Source of the DNA: Acinetobacter populi
GTDB taxonomy: Bacteria > Pseudomonadota > Gammaproteobacteria > Pseudomonadales > Moraxellaceae
Length of the DNA stretch: 64,000 bases
Direction of reading: 5' to 3'
Assembly: GCF_002174125.1 (NCBI RefSeq)
Contig: NZ_NEXX01000004.1
Location: 275,844 to 339,843 of the forward strand
The position numbers were made by a program, and so were the translations under genes. Shown piece by piece: positions 1-9,513 of the stretch (positions within the stretch are counted from its first letter, which is position 1; each line of letters begins with the position of its first letter). The notes beneath the pieces are model-generated. The model was not told the DNA's origin and did no database searches. It was given only the letters and a program-made list of their open reading frames with translations.

Positions 1-512
1 TCTTCACGTGCCAGATAAGCTTCTGCACCATCACCCAAATCGATAATAAAACCGTCTTTGGTCTGTTTTTTTACTTCGCCGTAAACCAGTTCACCAACTT
101 TGGATTCATATGCATCTGCAACCAGTGCACGTTCAGCTTCACGAATCTTTTGTACAATCACTTGTTTGGCAATTTGTGCGGCAATACGTCCAAATTCAAT
201 AGACTCTACTTCGAGTTCACGAATATCACCAATCGACCATTTTGCCGGATCTACATCAGAAATTGCATCCTGACAAGCTGGCATTTCATGGTCTTCATCT
301 GCAACCACTTCCCATTGACGGAAGGTACGATAATCACCAGTTTTACGATCAATTTCAACACGCAGTTGTGCTTCAGAAGATGGCGTATTTTCATAAAACT
401 TTTTCTTTGTTGCAGCAACCAGTGCTTGCTCTAAGGCCTGAAAGATCGCCTCACGACTAACACCTTTTTCATTACTGACCGTTTCCACAACGGTAAGAAT
501 TTCACGGCTCAT
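1..512 (-). CDS. nusA: Transcription termination/antitermination factor NusA (N-terminal part; cut by window edge)
   Basis: About 170 N-terminal residues are present, starting MSREILTVVETVSNEKGVSR at the ATG ending at 512; the rest lies beyond base 1. This is the RNA-polymerase-binding N-terminal domain of NusA, including the family-typical stretches EAIFQALEQALVAATKK and FGRIAAQIAKQVIVQKIREAER. NusA binds elongating RNA polymerase and modulates pausing, termination and rRNA antitermination. It lies 40 bases downstream of rimP on the same strand, the standard rimP-nusA(-infB) arrangement, so cotranscription is very likely. Confidence 0.97.
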   Translation of the reverse strand, partial: MSREILTVVETVSNEKGVSREAIFQALEQALVAATKKKFYENTPSSEAQLRVEIDRKTGDYRTFRQWEVVADEDHEMPACQDAISDVDPAKWSIGDIRELEVESIEFGRIAAQIAKQVIVQKIREAERALVADAYESKVGELVYGEVKKQTKDGFIIDLGDGAEAYLARE

Positions 513-552
513 AAGTCACCTATTTCAAAATTTATCTAAAATGTACTAAAAA

Positions 553-1071
553 TCAATCCTGATAAATCAAATTTGCCTTATCAATATTATGGCTATCTAT
601 TTCGAGAACTTGCTGATTCTCGACCTCAACTTGAATCATATCTTTTTCGATATCTACCGCAAGCAACTTGGCTTGAAATTTACGGCGATTATCTACAGCA
701 GAAATCAAACGCAAGGCTACTTGCTGTCCAAGATAATGCTGCATTTGTTCTAGCTTAAAGAAAGGACGATCCCAACCCGGAGACGATACTTCAAGTGAAT
801 ATTCACCAGAAATTGGATCATGTACATCCAAGATACCACTCACCTGATGCGTTACGGCAACACAATCCTGCACACCAATACCTCGACCCTGTTCTTCGTC
901 TTGAACCTCAGTCGTTAATTCTTCTACTGCATCTGCTTTATCAATATAAATACGTAATAAAGAACGCTTGCCTTGCGGAATAAACTCAATACCCCACAAC
1001 TCGACATCACACGCTGCCACAGCTGGTGCAATCAGTTCATATAACGCTTGAGTTTTACTCGATAATTTCAT
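553..1071 (-). CDS. rimP: Ribosome maturation factor RimP
   Basis: A 172-residue protein with the family signatures [18 protein letters not shown] in the N-terminal alpha/beta domain and [10 protein letters not shown] at the domain junction (the SPGxDRPL-type motif). RimP assists late 30S subunit assembly in the cytoplasm. It is somewhat longer than E. coli RimP (about 150 residues), because of an acidic insert around residues 46-62 ([15 protein letters not shown]) that precedes the conserved [13 protein letters not shown] segment. It lies directly upstream of nusA and downstream of initiator tRNA genes, as in enterobacteria. Confidence 0.95.
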   Translation of the reverse strand: MKLSSKTQALYELIAPAVAACDVELWGIEFIPQGKRSLLRIYIDKADAVEELTTEVQDEEQGRGIGVQDCVAVTHQVSGILDVHDPISGEYSLEVSSPGWDRPFFKLEQMQHYLGQQVALRLISAVDNRRKFQAKLLAVDIEKDMIQVEVENQQVLEIDSHNIDKANLIYQD

Positions 1072-1228
1072 GTACTCTCGTCACTGCTAAATCTATTGGA
1101 CTCAAAATTTGTTAAAGGTTGATGAAAACCTGCAAACTTACCTTGAATAATTCGCTATAGTGAAGCATGACGTTTTAACCGTGTACCATACATGGCTCAT
1201 GTCTTAACTCACGATAGCCAACAAAAAA

Positions 1229-1242
1229 GGGCGCATTCGCCC
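1229..1242. terminator. Short GC hairpin flanked by A and T runs (possible bidirectional terminator)
   Basis: GGGCG-catt-CGCCC with an A run on the left and CC-TTTTT on the right. It sits between rimP and the tRNA-fMet genes. If active on the minus strand it would separate the tRNA transcript from rimP, or act as an attenuator. Confidence 0.45.
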
Positions 1243-1278
1243 CCTTTTTACCTGCACAGTTTTTAAATTCCACTGTGC

Positions 1279-1306
1279 AAAAAGGCCCACCATTCATTGT
1301 GAGCCT
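1279..1306 (-). terminator. Rho-independent terminator of the tRNA-fMet transcript
   Basis: Read on the minus strand: AGGCTCAC-aatgaatg-GTGGGCCT followed by a T run. The 8-bp stem (one G-T pair) lies 16 bases beyond the CCA end of the nearest tRNA-fMet. Confidence 0.6.
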
Positions 1307-1321
1307 CTTTAATTAGAAACT

Positions 1322-1398
<77 letters not shown>

Positions 1399-1493
1399 TC
1401 AATGTGCACATATTATAGTGCTTTTCTTACAAAAGTCAATTTAGATGATCAATGTTAGTGCATTAAAATTTCATTAAACACGTTACATTAAAT

Positions 1494-1570
<77 letters not shown>

Positions 1571-1895
1571 TCGAAATTGACTGTCTCGTTTTATCGAGAT
1601 GCGCAGTCTAACACAAGATTGTCATATTGCAAGGCAATGTTTTTTTATTTTTAGCTATTTGTACAAAAGCTCTGCAATACACAGAAAAATTGATAAAGCA
1701 TTATTTTGATGATCAGCGAGCGCTATGCCCTATCACATCTTATTTCCAAAAGATATCTTACGATATAAAAGCTAGAATAAATTAAAGCATTCGCGATCAT
1801 CAATTCAATGATTTTATAACAGACAACAAAAAAGGCTTAAACGTCAAACGCTTAAACCTTTATGTCTGTTTCCAATACTGTAGATCTTACAATAT
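1571..1895. other. Intergenic region between tRNA genes
   Basis: No credible reading frame. The only structure I see is the hairpin at 1820-1869, listed separately. The rest is AT-rich and presumably holds the promoter of the fMet tRNAs on the minus strand. Confidence 0.6.
1820..1869 (-). terminator. Large hairpin terminator downstream of tRNA-Leu
   Basis: On the plus strand ACAGACA (1820-1826) pairs with TGTCTGT (1863-1869), and inside it AAAGGcTTAA pairs with TTAAaCCTTT. Read on the minus strand the inner stem is followed by a run of six T. It lies about 25 bases past the tRNA-Leu 3' end and would end the tpiA-secG-tRNA-Leu transcript. Confidence 0.65.
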
Positions 1896-1980
1896 TGGTG
1901 CGGAAGGGGGGACTTGAACCCCCACGCCCGAAAGCACTACCACCTCAAGGTAGCGTGTCTACCAATTCCACCACCACCGC
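1896..1980 (-). tRNA. tRNA-Leu (GAG)
   Basis: 85 nt with encoded CCA and a long variable arm. The anticodon loop TTGAGGT between CTACC and GGTAG gives GAG, and the T arm is GGGGG-TTCAAGT-CCCCC. The acceptor stem (GCGGTGG against CTTCCGC) has a T-T opposition at pair 5-68 and a G-T at 6-67, otherwise Watson-Crick. It lies 55 bases downstream of secG, like leuU in E. coli, so it is probably processed from the secG transcript. Confidence 0.96.
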
Positions 1981-2035
1981 AATTAGGGCTGCATTCTAGT
2001 CTTTTCTATTTTAAAAGAAAAGCCATATTTTAAAA

Positions 2036-2362
2036 TTATTCTGATTTAACCGGCACAGTTGGTGAAGATTCATTCGACACCGGGACTTGCTGGGTTTGTT
2101 CCGCGCCCGGCAAGGTATACATGGCCTGGTTTTGTTTTTTTGCAAAAACAGCCAAGGTTAAACTGGTCACAAAAAATAAGGCGGTTAAAACTGCTGTGAG
2201 GCGTGTCATAAAATTAGCAGACCCGGAAGCACCAAATACAGTTGCTGCACCGCCACCACCAAATGATGCACCCGCATCTGCACCTTTGCCATGCTGAACC
2301 AGAATCAGGGCAATCATTAAAATCGCAAGTAAAATATGCACGACAAGTACAAAGGTATACAT
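2036..2362 (-). CDS. secG: Protein-export membrane protein SecG
   Basis: 108 residues when started at ATG 2362; a TTG codon lies directly before it, but AGGTGA is well spaced for the ATG. Two hydrophobic helices (residues 3-22 and about 52-72) flank the conserved cytoplasmic loop LVQHGKGADAGASFGGGGAATVFG. SecG assists the SecYEG translocon in preprotein export across the inner membrane. It starts 9 bases after tpiA and is followed by tRNA-Leu; tpiA-secG-tRNA-Leu is probably one transcript. Confidence 0.96.
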   Translation of the reverse strand: MYTFVLVVHILLAILMIALILVQHGKGADAGASFGGGGAATVFGASGSANFMTRLTAVLTALFFVTSLTLAVFAKKQNQAMYTLPGAEQTQQVPVSNESSPTVPVKSE

Positions 2363-2371
2363 CAAATCACC

Positions 2372-3139
2372 TTATTTTTGCGCAAAAGCTTGAATAATTG
2401 AAATAAAACTTGAAGCATCCAGTGATGCCCCGCCAACCAGTGCACCATCAATATCTGTGCAGGCTGCTAACTCTACCGCATTTTCAGGTTTAACACTACC
2501 ACCATAGAGTAAAGAGATACGATTTGCCCACGTGGTATGATCTTGCAAATAACTACGGATAGTCGCATGCATATCCTGTGCATCCTGAGGTAAAGCAGTT
2601 TTACCCGTACCAATTGCCCAGATCGGTTCATAGGCAATAATCACATTTTGCCAATCATCTTCGGATAAAACAGCTTTTAATTCTTGTAGTTGCTGAATCA
2701 CAATATCCTTGGCATGACCAGCTTCACGTTGTTCCAGACTTTCACCCACACAATAAATAATGTGCAATCCTGACCCAATGGCATTTTTAATTTTTTGCTG
2801 CAAACGTTCCACATGATCGCCAAACAATTCCCGACGCTCGGAATGACCGATCAGCGTATAATTCACATTGGCATGTTTCAGTAAATCTGCACTGATCTCT
2901 CCGGTATAGGCACCGGTACCATTGACGATGGAAATATCCTGCGCGACGATAGGCAACGGCAAATTTTGTGCCGAAAAAAATGCCAAATAAGCAGTCGGAG
3001 GTGCAATTGCAACCTGACAGTCCAAAGATTGACCTTCAATATGTTGAGTAATGCTTTGAAATAAAGCCTGTGCATCCTGAAAATAAGGATTTAATTTCCA
3101 ATTCCCAATGACCCATTTTTTCGGGGAAGTTTTTTCCAT
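2372..3139 (-). CDS. tpiA: Triosephosphate isomerase
   Basis: 255 residues, the usual length. Visible signatures are the N-terminal GNWKLN with its catalytic Lys, the electrophilic His in LIGHSERRELFGD, the active-site loop with catalytic Glu in IIAYEPIWAIGTGKTA, and the phosphate-binding YGGSVKPENA and DGALVGGASLD. It interconverts dihydroxyacetone phosphate and glyceraldehyde 3-phosphate in the cytoplasm (glycolysis, gluconeogenesis). It is the first gene of a minus-strand unit with secG and is divergent from pilB. Confidence 0.98.
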   Translation of the reverse strand: MEKTSPKKWVIGNWKLNPYFQDAQALFQSITQHIEGQSLDCQVAIAPPTAYLAFFSAQNLPLPIVAQDISIVNGTGAYTGEISADLLKHANVNYTLIGHSERRELFGDHVERLQQKIKNAIGSGLHIIYCVGESLEQREAGHAKDIVIQQLQELKAVLSEDDWQNVIIAYEPIWAIGTGKTALPQDAQDMHATIRSYLQDHTTWANRISLLYGGSVKPENAVELAACTDIDGALVGGASLDASSFISIIQAFAQK

Positions 3140-3245
3140 TCATCACTGCTCAATAACAATTTTGGCAATTTTACACTGAAATGTTTATTTCACCAAAATA
3201 TGCCATGAATGTTTTTCGTCAGGACGGCGTTAATTGCGTTTTTTG

Positions 3246-3273
3246 TTTGATCGTTATTAATTTGTGTTATATT
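3246..3273 (+). promoter_or_regulatory. Candidate sigma-70 promoter of pilBCD-coaE
   Basis: TTTGAT, 16 bases, TATATT, ending 55 bases before the pilB ATG. It is the best -35/-10 pair in the tpiA-pilB gap. Confidence 0.45.
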
Positions 3274-3328
3274 GTTTTAAACACGATTTTCATCAACAAA
3301 AACACTGATTAAATGAGCCGTTAATATT

Positions 3329-5035
3329 ATGCTAGCGCAAAGTCATGCAAATTTTACGGGCTATATTCGACGCCTAGTTGCTGATGGGGTGATCAGCACT
3401 GAATCGATGCTAAAAGCGCAAGAGCAAGCCAAAAGGAATAAACAACCTTTGGCTGCAGTATTGGTTGAAGACTACAACATTCCTGCCTTGACCATTGCCC
3501 TGACCATTTCAGAAGAATTCGCCGAACCGATTTTCGATCTGGACAGCTACGATCCTGCGCAACTTCCTAAAGATCTGGTGGAAGAAAAACTGGTGGTACA
3601 ACACCAGATTATTCCATTAATGAAAAGAGGCAACAATTTATTTGTTGCAGTGAGTGATCCTACACGCCTCGATGGGCTGGAAACCATTCGTTTTAACAGT
3701 AAACTCAATTTACAAAATGTGATTGTGGAACAGAATAAACTCGCCAAGTTTATTTCCACGCATTATCAGGAACAGGATAATTTTAATTTTGGTGACGAAG
3801 ACTTTGATTTAGAAGTAGCTGATGGTCATGACAATACCGAAACCGAAGACGAGAAATCCGCCGAAGATGAAGCACCGATTGTAAAATATATCAATAAACT
3901 ACTGGTCGATGCCATTCGTATGGGCGCATCGGACTTACATTTTGAACCTTATGAAAAAATGTATCGGGTTAGATATCGTGTCGATGGCGTATTACGTGAA
4001 ATTGTCAGACCGCCGTTACAGCTTGCCACACGTCTTGCTTCACGACTAAAAGTCATGTCGCAAATGGATATTTCCGAAAAACGCATGCCACAAGATGGAC
4101 GGATTAAACTCAAACTGTCAAAAACCAAAGCCATCGATTTTCGTGTTAACTCCTTGCCAACATTATTCGGCGAAAAAATTGTGTTGCGTATTCTAGACCC
4201 ATCAAGTGCCATGTTGGGTATTGATGCGCTCGGTTATGATCCAGAACAAAAAGCCCTGTTCATGGAAGCACTGGAAAAGCCACAAGGCATGTTATTGATC
4301 ACTGGTCCAACCGGTTCCGGTAAAACAGTATCACTTTATACTGGTTTAAATATTCTCAATACCGAAGACACCAATATATCTACCGCAGAAGACCCAGTGG
4401 AAATTAACCTGGAAGGGATTAATCAGGTCAATGTCAACACCAAAGTCGGTTTAACATTTGCCGCTGCCTTAAAATCTTTCCTGCGTCAGGATCCCGATAT
4501 CATCATGGTCGGGGAGATTCGTGACCTAGAAACAGCAGAAATTGCCATTAAAGCAGCACAAACAGGTCATATGGTGTTATCTACACTACATACCAATAGC
4601 GCACCGGAAACATTAACCCGTTTACGCAATATGGGGGTTCCTTCCTTTAATATTGCAACCTCGGTCAATCTGGTGATTGCACAGCGTCTGGCACGTCGAT
4701 TATGCTCACACTGTAAACGTGTCATTGAAATTCCCAAACCCAGCCTTCTGGAAATGGGATTTAATGAACAGGATTTACAACATCCTGACTTTAAAATTTT
4801 TGAAGCAGTGGGCTGTCCGGAATGTCGGGATGGCTATAAAGGGCGTGTGGGTATTTATGAAGTCATGAAAGTCACCCCAGAGATTTCAAAAATTATTATG
4901 GAAGATGGAAATGCCATTGAGATTGCAGAGGCATCACATCGCTTGGGGTATAATAATTTAAGGCGTTCTGGTTTGATCAAAGTCATGCAAGGCATTACCA
5001 CGTTGCAAGAAGTCAACCGTGTCACCAGTGAATAA
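3329..5035 (+). CDS. pilB: Type IV pilus assembly ATPase PilB
   Basis: 568 residues. An N-terminal MshEN/GSPII_E_N-type region (about 1-150) is followed by an acidic linker and a GspE-type ATPase core. The core has Walker A GPTGSGKT at 326-333, an Asp box/Walker B region (DPDIIMVGEIRDLETAEIA) and His box (GHMVLSTLHTNSAPET). A zinc tetracysteine motif is formed by C459-x2-C462 and C496-x2-C499. PilB is the cytoplasmic hexameric motor that drives pilus extension, with PilC as membrane partner. It is first in pilB-pilC-pilD-coaE, the usual gammaproteobacterial order. Confidence 0.97.
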   Translation: MLAQSHANFTGYIRRLVADGVISTESMLKAQEQAKRNKQPLAAVLVEDYNIPALTIALTISEEFAEPIFDLDSYDPAQLPKDLVEEKLVVQHQIIPLMKRGNNLFVAVSDPTRLDGLETIRFNSKLNLQNVIVEQNKLAKFISTHYQEQDNFNFGDEDFDLEVADGHDNTETEDEKSAEDEAPIVKYINKLLVDAIRMGASDLHFEPYEKMYRVRYRVDGVLREIVRPPLQLATRLASRLKVMSQMDISEKRMPQDGRIKLKLSKTKAIDFRVNSLPTLFGEKIVLRILDPSSAMLGIDALGYDPEQKALFMEALEKPQGMLLITGPTGSGKTVSLYTGLNILNTEDTNISTAEDPVEINLEGINQVNVNTKVGLTFAAALKSFLRQDPDIIMVGEIRDLETAEIAIKAAQTGHMVLSTLHTNSAPETLTRLRNMGVPSFNIATSVNLVIAQRLARRLCSHCKRVIEIPKPSLLEMGFNEQDLQHPDFKIFEAVGCPECRDGYKGRVGIYEVMKVTPEISKIIMEDGNAIEIAEASHRLGYNNLRRSGLIKVMQGITTLQEVNRVTSE

Positions 5036-5056
5036 TGACAGTTAAGGAAAAGGCAA

Positions 5057-6286
5057 ATGGCAGTTAAAAAAGCAAAATTGATGCCGACGTTTTCATATGA
5101 AGGGGTAGATCGTAAGGGGCTTAAAATTAAGGGGGACCTTCCCGCCAAGAATATGGCATTGGCGAAAGTCACACTTAGAAAACAAGGTATTACGGTTAGA
5201 AAAATCACACAAAAACGTGAAATTGAATTCTTGAATAAATTATTCAAGAAAAAAGTGACCACATTAGATATCACGATTTTTACCCGTCAGCTTGCAACCA
5301 TGATGAAAGCGGGTGTGCCATTGGTACAATCCTTTGAAATCGTTGCAGAAGGTCTGGATAATCCATCGATGCGTGATGTGGTACTCGGGATCAAAACCGA
5401 AGTTGAAGGGGGTAATACCTTTGCTGGAGCTTTGCGTAAATACCCACAATATTTTGATGAATTATTCTGCTCATTGGTTGAATCCGGTGAACAATCTGGT
5501 GCGCTGGAAACCATGCTGGATCGTGTGGCCATTTATAAGGAAAAAAGCGAACTTCTCAAGCAAAAAATCAAAAAAGCTATGAAATATCCAGCAACTGTAG
5601 TGGTAGTTGCCATCATCGTCACGATTATTTTGATGGTTAAAGTCGTACCCGTCTTTCAGGACTTATTTAGCTCATTTGGTGCAGATTTACCTGCCTTTAC
5701 CCAAATGGTAGTCAATATGTCAAAATGGATGCAAAGCTACTGGTTCCTTCTTATTATTGGTATCGGCGCACTGGTATTTGGTTTTCTGGAAGCGAAACGA
5801 CGCAGTAAAAAGTTTCAGGATTTTCTCGATCAAACCGCTTTAAAATTACCAATTTTTGGTGATCTGGTTTATAAATCGATTATTGCCCGTTATAGCCGTA
5901 CCCTTGCCACTACATTTGCTGCCGGTGTTCCACTCATTGATGCGCTCGAATCAACCGCTGGGGCAACCAATAATGTTGTTTACGAAAAAGCCGTAATGCG
6001 TATTCGTGATGATGTAGCAACAGGACAACAACTTCAATTTGCTATGCGCCAAACTCAAAGATTCCCAAGTATGGCAATTCAGATGGTGGCGATCGGCGAG
6101 GAATCTGGGGCACTAGACAGTATGCTGGATAAAGTTGCCACCCATTTCGAAAATGAAGTGGACAATGCAGTTGATGGCCTAACCAGTATGATGGAACCCC
6201 TGATCATGGCTGTTTTAGGTGTCTTGGTCGGTGGTTTAGTGATTGCCATGTATTTACCAATTTTCCAGATGGGTTCTGTGGTCTAA
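5057..6286 (+). CDS. pilC: Type IV pilus inner-membrane platform protein PilC
   Basis: 409 residues with two repeated T2SSF domains (about 75-198 and 278-400), each carrying the family pattern seen in FTRQLATMMKAGVPLVQSFEIVAEG and YSRTLATTFAAGVPLIDALESTAG. Membrane helices lie near 177-200, 225-245 and the C-terminus. PilC couples the PilB and PilT motors to pilin polymerisation in the inner membrane. It begins 21 bases after pilB, and its stop codon overlaps the start of pilD by one base (TAATG). Confidence 0.97.
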   Translation: MAVKKAKLMPTFSYEGVDRKGLKIKGDLPAKNMALAKVTLRKQGITVRKITQKREIEFLNKLFKKKVTTLDITIFTRQLATMMKAGVPLVQSFEIVAEGLDNPSMRDVVLGIKTEVEGGNTFAGALRKYPQYFDELFCSLVESGEQSGALETMLDRVAIYKEKSELLKQKIKKAMKYPATVVVVAIIVTIILMVKVVPVFQDLFSSFGADLPAFTQMVVNMSKWMQSYWFLLIIGIGALVFGFLEAKRRSKKFQDFLDQTALKLPIFGDLVYKSIIARYSRTLATTFAAGVPLIDALESTAGATNNVVYEKAVMRIRDDVATGQQLQFAMRQTQRFPSMAIQMVAIGEESGALDSMLDKVATHFENEVDNAVDGLTSMMEPLIMAVLGVLVGGLVIAMYLPIFQMGSVV

Positions 6287-7143
6287 TGCAATTTTTACAA
6301 CTTTTACAAGAGAATGCCACTGTATTTTATCTTAGCGTTGCATTCTTAGCTTTATGCGTTGGCAGTTTCCTGAATGTGTTAATTTATCGTCTCCCTAAAA
6401 TCATGGAAAACGAATGGCAACAGGAGTGTCAGGCATTTTTGCATCCTGATCAGCCTATCACACCAATCGAAAAATTCACCTTAAGTACACCAGCATCGAG
6501 TTGTCCGAATTGCCAGCATAAAATCCGGTGGTATGAAAATATTCCTCTGATCAGTTGGTTGTTATTAAAGGGTAAATGTAGTAATTGTACACAGCCCATC
6601 TCTATTCGCTATCCATTGGTTGAACTGGGGACAATGCTTTGCTCACTGGTCATCGCCCATCATTTTGGTGCCAGCATAGAAACTGTATTTGGATTGATTT
6701 TTACCTGGGTACTCATTGCATTAACAGGGATAGATTTTGACACCCAATTACTCCCGGATCGATTAACCTTTCCTTTGATTGGCTTGGGTCTTGCCATCAA
6801 CAGCTATGCTATTTTTATCTCACCCACTCAAGCCATTTGGGGCTGTTTAATCGGTTTTTTATCACTCTGGGTGGTGTATATTATTTTTAAGCTGATTACT
6901 GGCAAAGAAGGCATGGGCTATGGAGATTTTAAATTACTTGCCGCATTAGGTGCATGGATGGGACCATTGCAATTGCCTTTGATTATATTATTATCCTCAC
7001 TTGTAGGCGCAATCATTGGCATCATCTTATTAAAAGTGACCAAAGAAAATCGGCCTTTTGCATTTGGTCCCTATCTTGCAATTGCCGGTTGGATTGCTTT
7101 TTTATGGGGAGATCAAATCATGACGGCTTATCTGGGTGGTTAA
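6286..7143 (+). CDS. pilD: Type IV prepilin peptidase / N-methyltransferase PilD
   Basis: 285 residues. The N-terminal cytoplasmic methyltransferase domain has the zinc-type pairs C73-x2-C76 and C98-x2-C101. The aspartyl protease aspartates appear as D150 (in TGIDFDTQLLPDRL) and D214 (in the GxGD motif GYGDFK). About seven membrane helices follow. It cleaves prepilin leader peptides and methylates the new N-terminus in the inner membrane, and usually also serves type II secretion pseudopilins. It is translationally coupled to pilC and directly abuts coaE. Confidence 0.96.
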   Translation: MQFLQLLQENATVFYLSVAFLALCVGSFLNVLIYRLPKIMENEWQQECQAFLHPDQPITPIEKFTLSTPASSCPNCQHKIRWYENIPLISWLLLKGKCSNCTQPISIRYPLVELGTMLCSLVIAHHFGASIETVFGLIFTWVLIALTGIDFDTQLLPDRLTFPLIGLGLAINSYAIFISPTQAIWGCLIGFLSLWVVYIIFKLITGKEGMGYGDFKLLAALGAWMGPLQLPLIILLSSLVGAIIGIILLKVTKENRPFAFGPYLAIAGWIAFLWGDQIMTAYLGG

Positions 7144-7743
7144 ATGGGTTTAGTACTGGGTCTAACCGGCGGTATTGGTAGCGGCAAGTCCGCAGCAAGT
7201 CACTGGTTTGAACAACAAGGCATTGGAATTGTAGATGCTGATATTGTCGCACGTGAAATCGTACAGCCTGGTCAACCAGCACTGCAACAAATACAGCATG
7301 CTTTTGGTGACTGGGTTTTACTCGACAATGGCGAGCTGGATCGTCGCGCCTTGCGTGAACATATTTTTCAGCAACCGCAAGCACGTAAAGCGTTAGAGCA
7401 GATCACCCACCCTGCAATCCGTGCATCAATCATTGAACAACTCCAACAAGCCGATAGCCCGTATGCCATTCTGGTTTCACCGCTGCTCTTTGAAACCAAT
7501 CAACACAAACTAACTGCGCGCACCCTACTGATAGATGCCTCGGAAGACATCCAAATCCAGCGTGCTAGCCAACGTGATGGACAATCTATCGAACAAATCA
7601 AACAGATTATTGCCGCACAGATGTCCCGTGCCGACAAACAAAAACGCGCTGATGACATTGTCATCAATGATGGACACCTTGAGCATTTATATCAGCAACT
7701 TGAAAAATTACATCAACAATATTTACAGCAAAGCTTGTCATAA
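7144..7743 (+). CDS. coaE: Dephospho-CoA kinase
   Basis: 199 residues. The P-loop GGIGSGKS lies at about 9-16, followed by IVDADIVAREIVQPGQPA (the DAD motif), LDRRALREHIF and a lid region with the SQRDGQS arginine. CoaE phosphorylates the 3'-hydroxyl of dephospho-CoA, the last step of CoA synthesis. The ATG begins directly after the pilD stop, so it is the last gene of the pilBCD operon. Its end is only 7 bases from the convergent tauD end, leaving no room for a separate terminator. Confidence 0.96.
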   Translation: MGLVLGLTGGIGSGKSAASHWFEQQGIGIVDADIVAREIVQPGQPALQQIQHAFGDWVLLDNGELDRRALREHIFQQPQARKALEQITHPAIRASIIEQLQQADSPYAILVSPLLFETNQHKLTARTLLIDASEDIQIQRASQRDGQSIEQIKQIIAAQMSRADKQKRADDIVINDGHLEHLYQQLEKLHQQYLQQSLS

Positions 7744-7750
7744 CCACCGC

Positions 7751-8620
7751 TTACACCGTATCCAAATATAGTTTGTCACGCGTTGGTCGTTGGCCTACGA
7801 TTGTTGCCCGATGCATAATACGATGTGCATCTCCATAATCAAATAAAGCCTTATGCTGGGTACAACGATTATCCCAAATCGCTACATCACCAACTTGCCA
7901 TTTCCAGCGCAGAGAAATCTCCTCTTGTGTTGCATGCTGAAAAAGAAAGCGCAATAATGCCTCACTGTTCTCTGCATCAAGTTCATTAATTTGAGTGGTA
8001 AACCCTTCATTAACAAAAAGAATTGGTTTTTTGGTTTCAGGATGATTGACGACTACTGGATGGGTAATGTGTGGATTTTTTTCAAAAACCTGCTCAAGTT
8101 TTTTGCGCTGCTCCGCTGTCTTTGCAAATCGTTCAAGTGGGAAAGATTTACGAATATCATGTGTTGCTGTGAGGTGGAATAATTGTTGTTGTAAATCGAA
8201 TTCTAGCTGCTCAAATGCAGCCGTACTGCTGGACCACAAGGTATCGCCACCGAATTCTGGAATCTTGATGGCCTGTAGTACACAGCCAAGTGGAGGCGTT
8301 TCGCTAAAGGTGACATCGGTATGCCATAACTCATTATCACGTAAATCCTGTTGTAAACTATCCAATACCATAATTTCGGGTGTATTCTCGACAGAAGGAT
8401 AGACAGGATGTACGTGTAATTGCCCAAAACTCCGGGCAAGTGTCGCTTGCGAGGCAGAGGACAATTTTTGCTGTCTAAAAAAAATAACCTGATGATCTAG
8501 CAAAGCCTGCTTAATGTGTTCCAAGGTATATTGATCTATATCATTTAGATCAATACCGTGAATAATCGCACCGATGGCAGGCTTAATTTTTTCAATATTT
8601 AAATATCCAATTGAACTCAT
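7751..8620 (-). CDS. tauD: TauD/TfdA-family 2-oxoglutarate/Fe(II) dioxygenase, probable taurine dioxygenase
   Basis: 289 residues from the ATG at 8620; the frame stays open upstream into tauC, but this start falls in the gap after tauC and gives the family-typical N-terminus. The iron facial triad is H100-x-D102 (WHTDVTF) with distal H257 (NRCTQHKALFDYG), and Arg residues at 267-271 can bind 2-oxoglutarate. In E. coli the enzyme hydroxylates taurine, which then releases sulfite. It is last in a tauA-B-C-D operon. An alkylsulfonate or sulfate-ester substrate instead of taurine cannot be excluded. Confidence 0.88.
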   Translation of the reverse strand: MSSIGYLNIEKIKPAIGAIIHGIDLNDIDQYTLEHIKQALLDHQVIFFRQQKLSSASQATLARSFGQLHVHPVYPSVENTPEIMVLDSLQQDLRDNELWHTDVTFSETPPLGCVLQAIKIPEFGGDTLWSSSTAAFEQLEFDLQQQLFHLTATHDIRKSFPLERFAKTAEQRKKLEQVFEKNPHITHPVVVNHPETKKPILFVNEGFTTQINELDAENSEALLRFLFQHATQEEISLRWKWQVGDVAIWDNRCTQHKALFDYGDAHRIMHRATIVGQRPTRDKLYLDTV

Positions 8621-8637
8621 TTTATTCTTCACACACC

Positions 8638-9513
8638 TTATACTTGCTGACCATACCACGGGGAGAATTGCTGTTGTAACCAACGCAGGAAAATTTCAAA
8701 TGCCACAGCGACAAGTGCAATAATAATAATCCCCAGAACGACAGCATCAGTAATTAAAAACTGGGCAGCAGATTGCACCATAAAACCAACACCTCGATCA
8801 GCAGCAACCAGTTCTGCCGCCACCAGTGTCGACCAGCCCACACCTAGGCCAATACGAATACCTGTCATAATGCTGGGTAATGCAGTGGGTAAAATAACAT
8901 GCCAAAAGACCTGAGATCGGGTTGCACCTAGAGACAAAGCGGCACGCTCCCGATTAATTTGATGGCTTAATACACCATGGGTACTACTGATAATGATAGG
9001 TGCCAGAATTGAAAAAAAGATCAGTAAAATTTTTGTTGTCTCACCAATACCAAACCAAATCACCAACAAAGGTAAATAAGCCAATGGAGGAATAGGTCGC
9101 AATAACTCTACCAATGGATCTAGCACTGCACGCACCCACTTATTCAATCCCATCCACAATCCAATCGGCACGCCAATCAGTGTAGCGATAATTAAAGCAA
9201 CCAATACTCTAGAAATACTGGCAGCAAGGTGCTGCCACAAGGTGACTTTCATGAAGCCCTGCTGACTGATTTCAATGAACTTATGCCATACAGCAAGAGG
9301 ACTGGGTAAGAAAAGTTCCGGGACAATATGCAAGGCAGAAATAATCGACCAAATCAACAGTACCGTAGCTACACTGGCAATACTGACCAGAATATTCCTA
9401 TATTTTATAAAAACCTGTTTAGATACAGAAAATGCTGTCGAGCTTTCTGAACCTAGGGCAGATTCTGTACTTGTGGTATTCGCAGCCCATGCAGGTTGTT
9501 TTTTTAGACTCAT
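8638..9513 (-). CDS. tauC: Sulfonate/taurine ABC transporter permease
   Basis: 291 residues with about six membrane helices and the EAA-loop signature RAALSLGATRSQVFWHVILPTALPSIMTGIRIGLG (BPD_transp_1). It belongs to the TauC/SsuC permease group. A charged N-terminal tail of about 35 residues precedes the first helix. The ATG overlaps the tauB stop by one base. Together with tauA and tauB it forms an importer in the inner membrane that would feed substrate to the TauD enzyme. Confidence 0.9.
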   Translation of the reverse strand: MSLKKQPAWAANTTSTESALGSESSTAFSVSKQVFIKYRNILVSIASVATVLLIWSIISALHIVPELFLPSPLAVWHKFIEISQQGFMKVTLWQHLAASISRVLVALIIATLIGVPIGLWMGLNKWVRAVLDPLVELLRPIPPLAYLPLLVIWFGIGETTKILLIFFSILAPIIISSTHGVLSHQINRERAALSLGATRSQVFWHVILPTALPSIMTGIRIGLGVGWSTLVAAELVAADRGVGFMVQSAAQFLITDAVVLGIIIIALVAVAFEIFLRWLQQQFSPWYGQQV

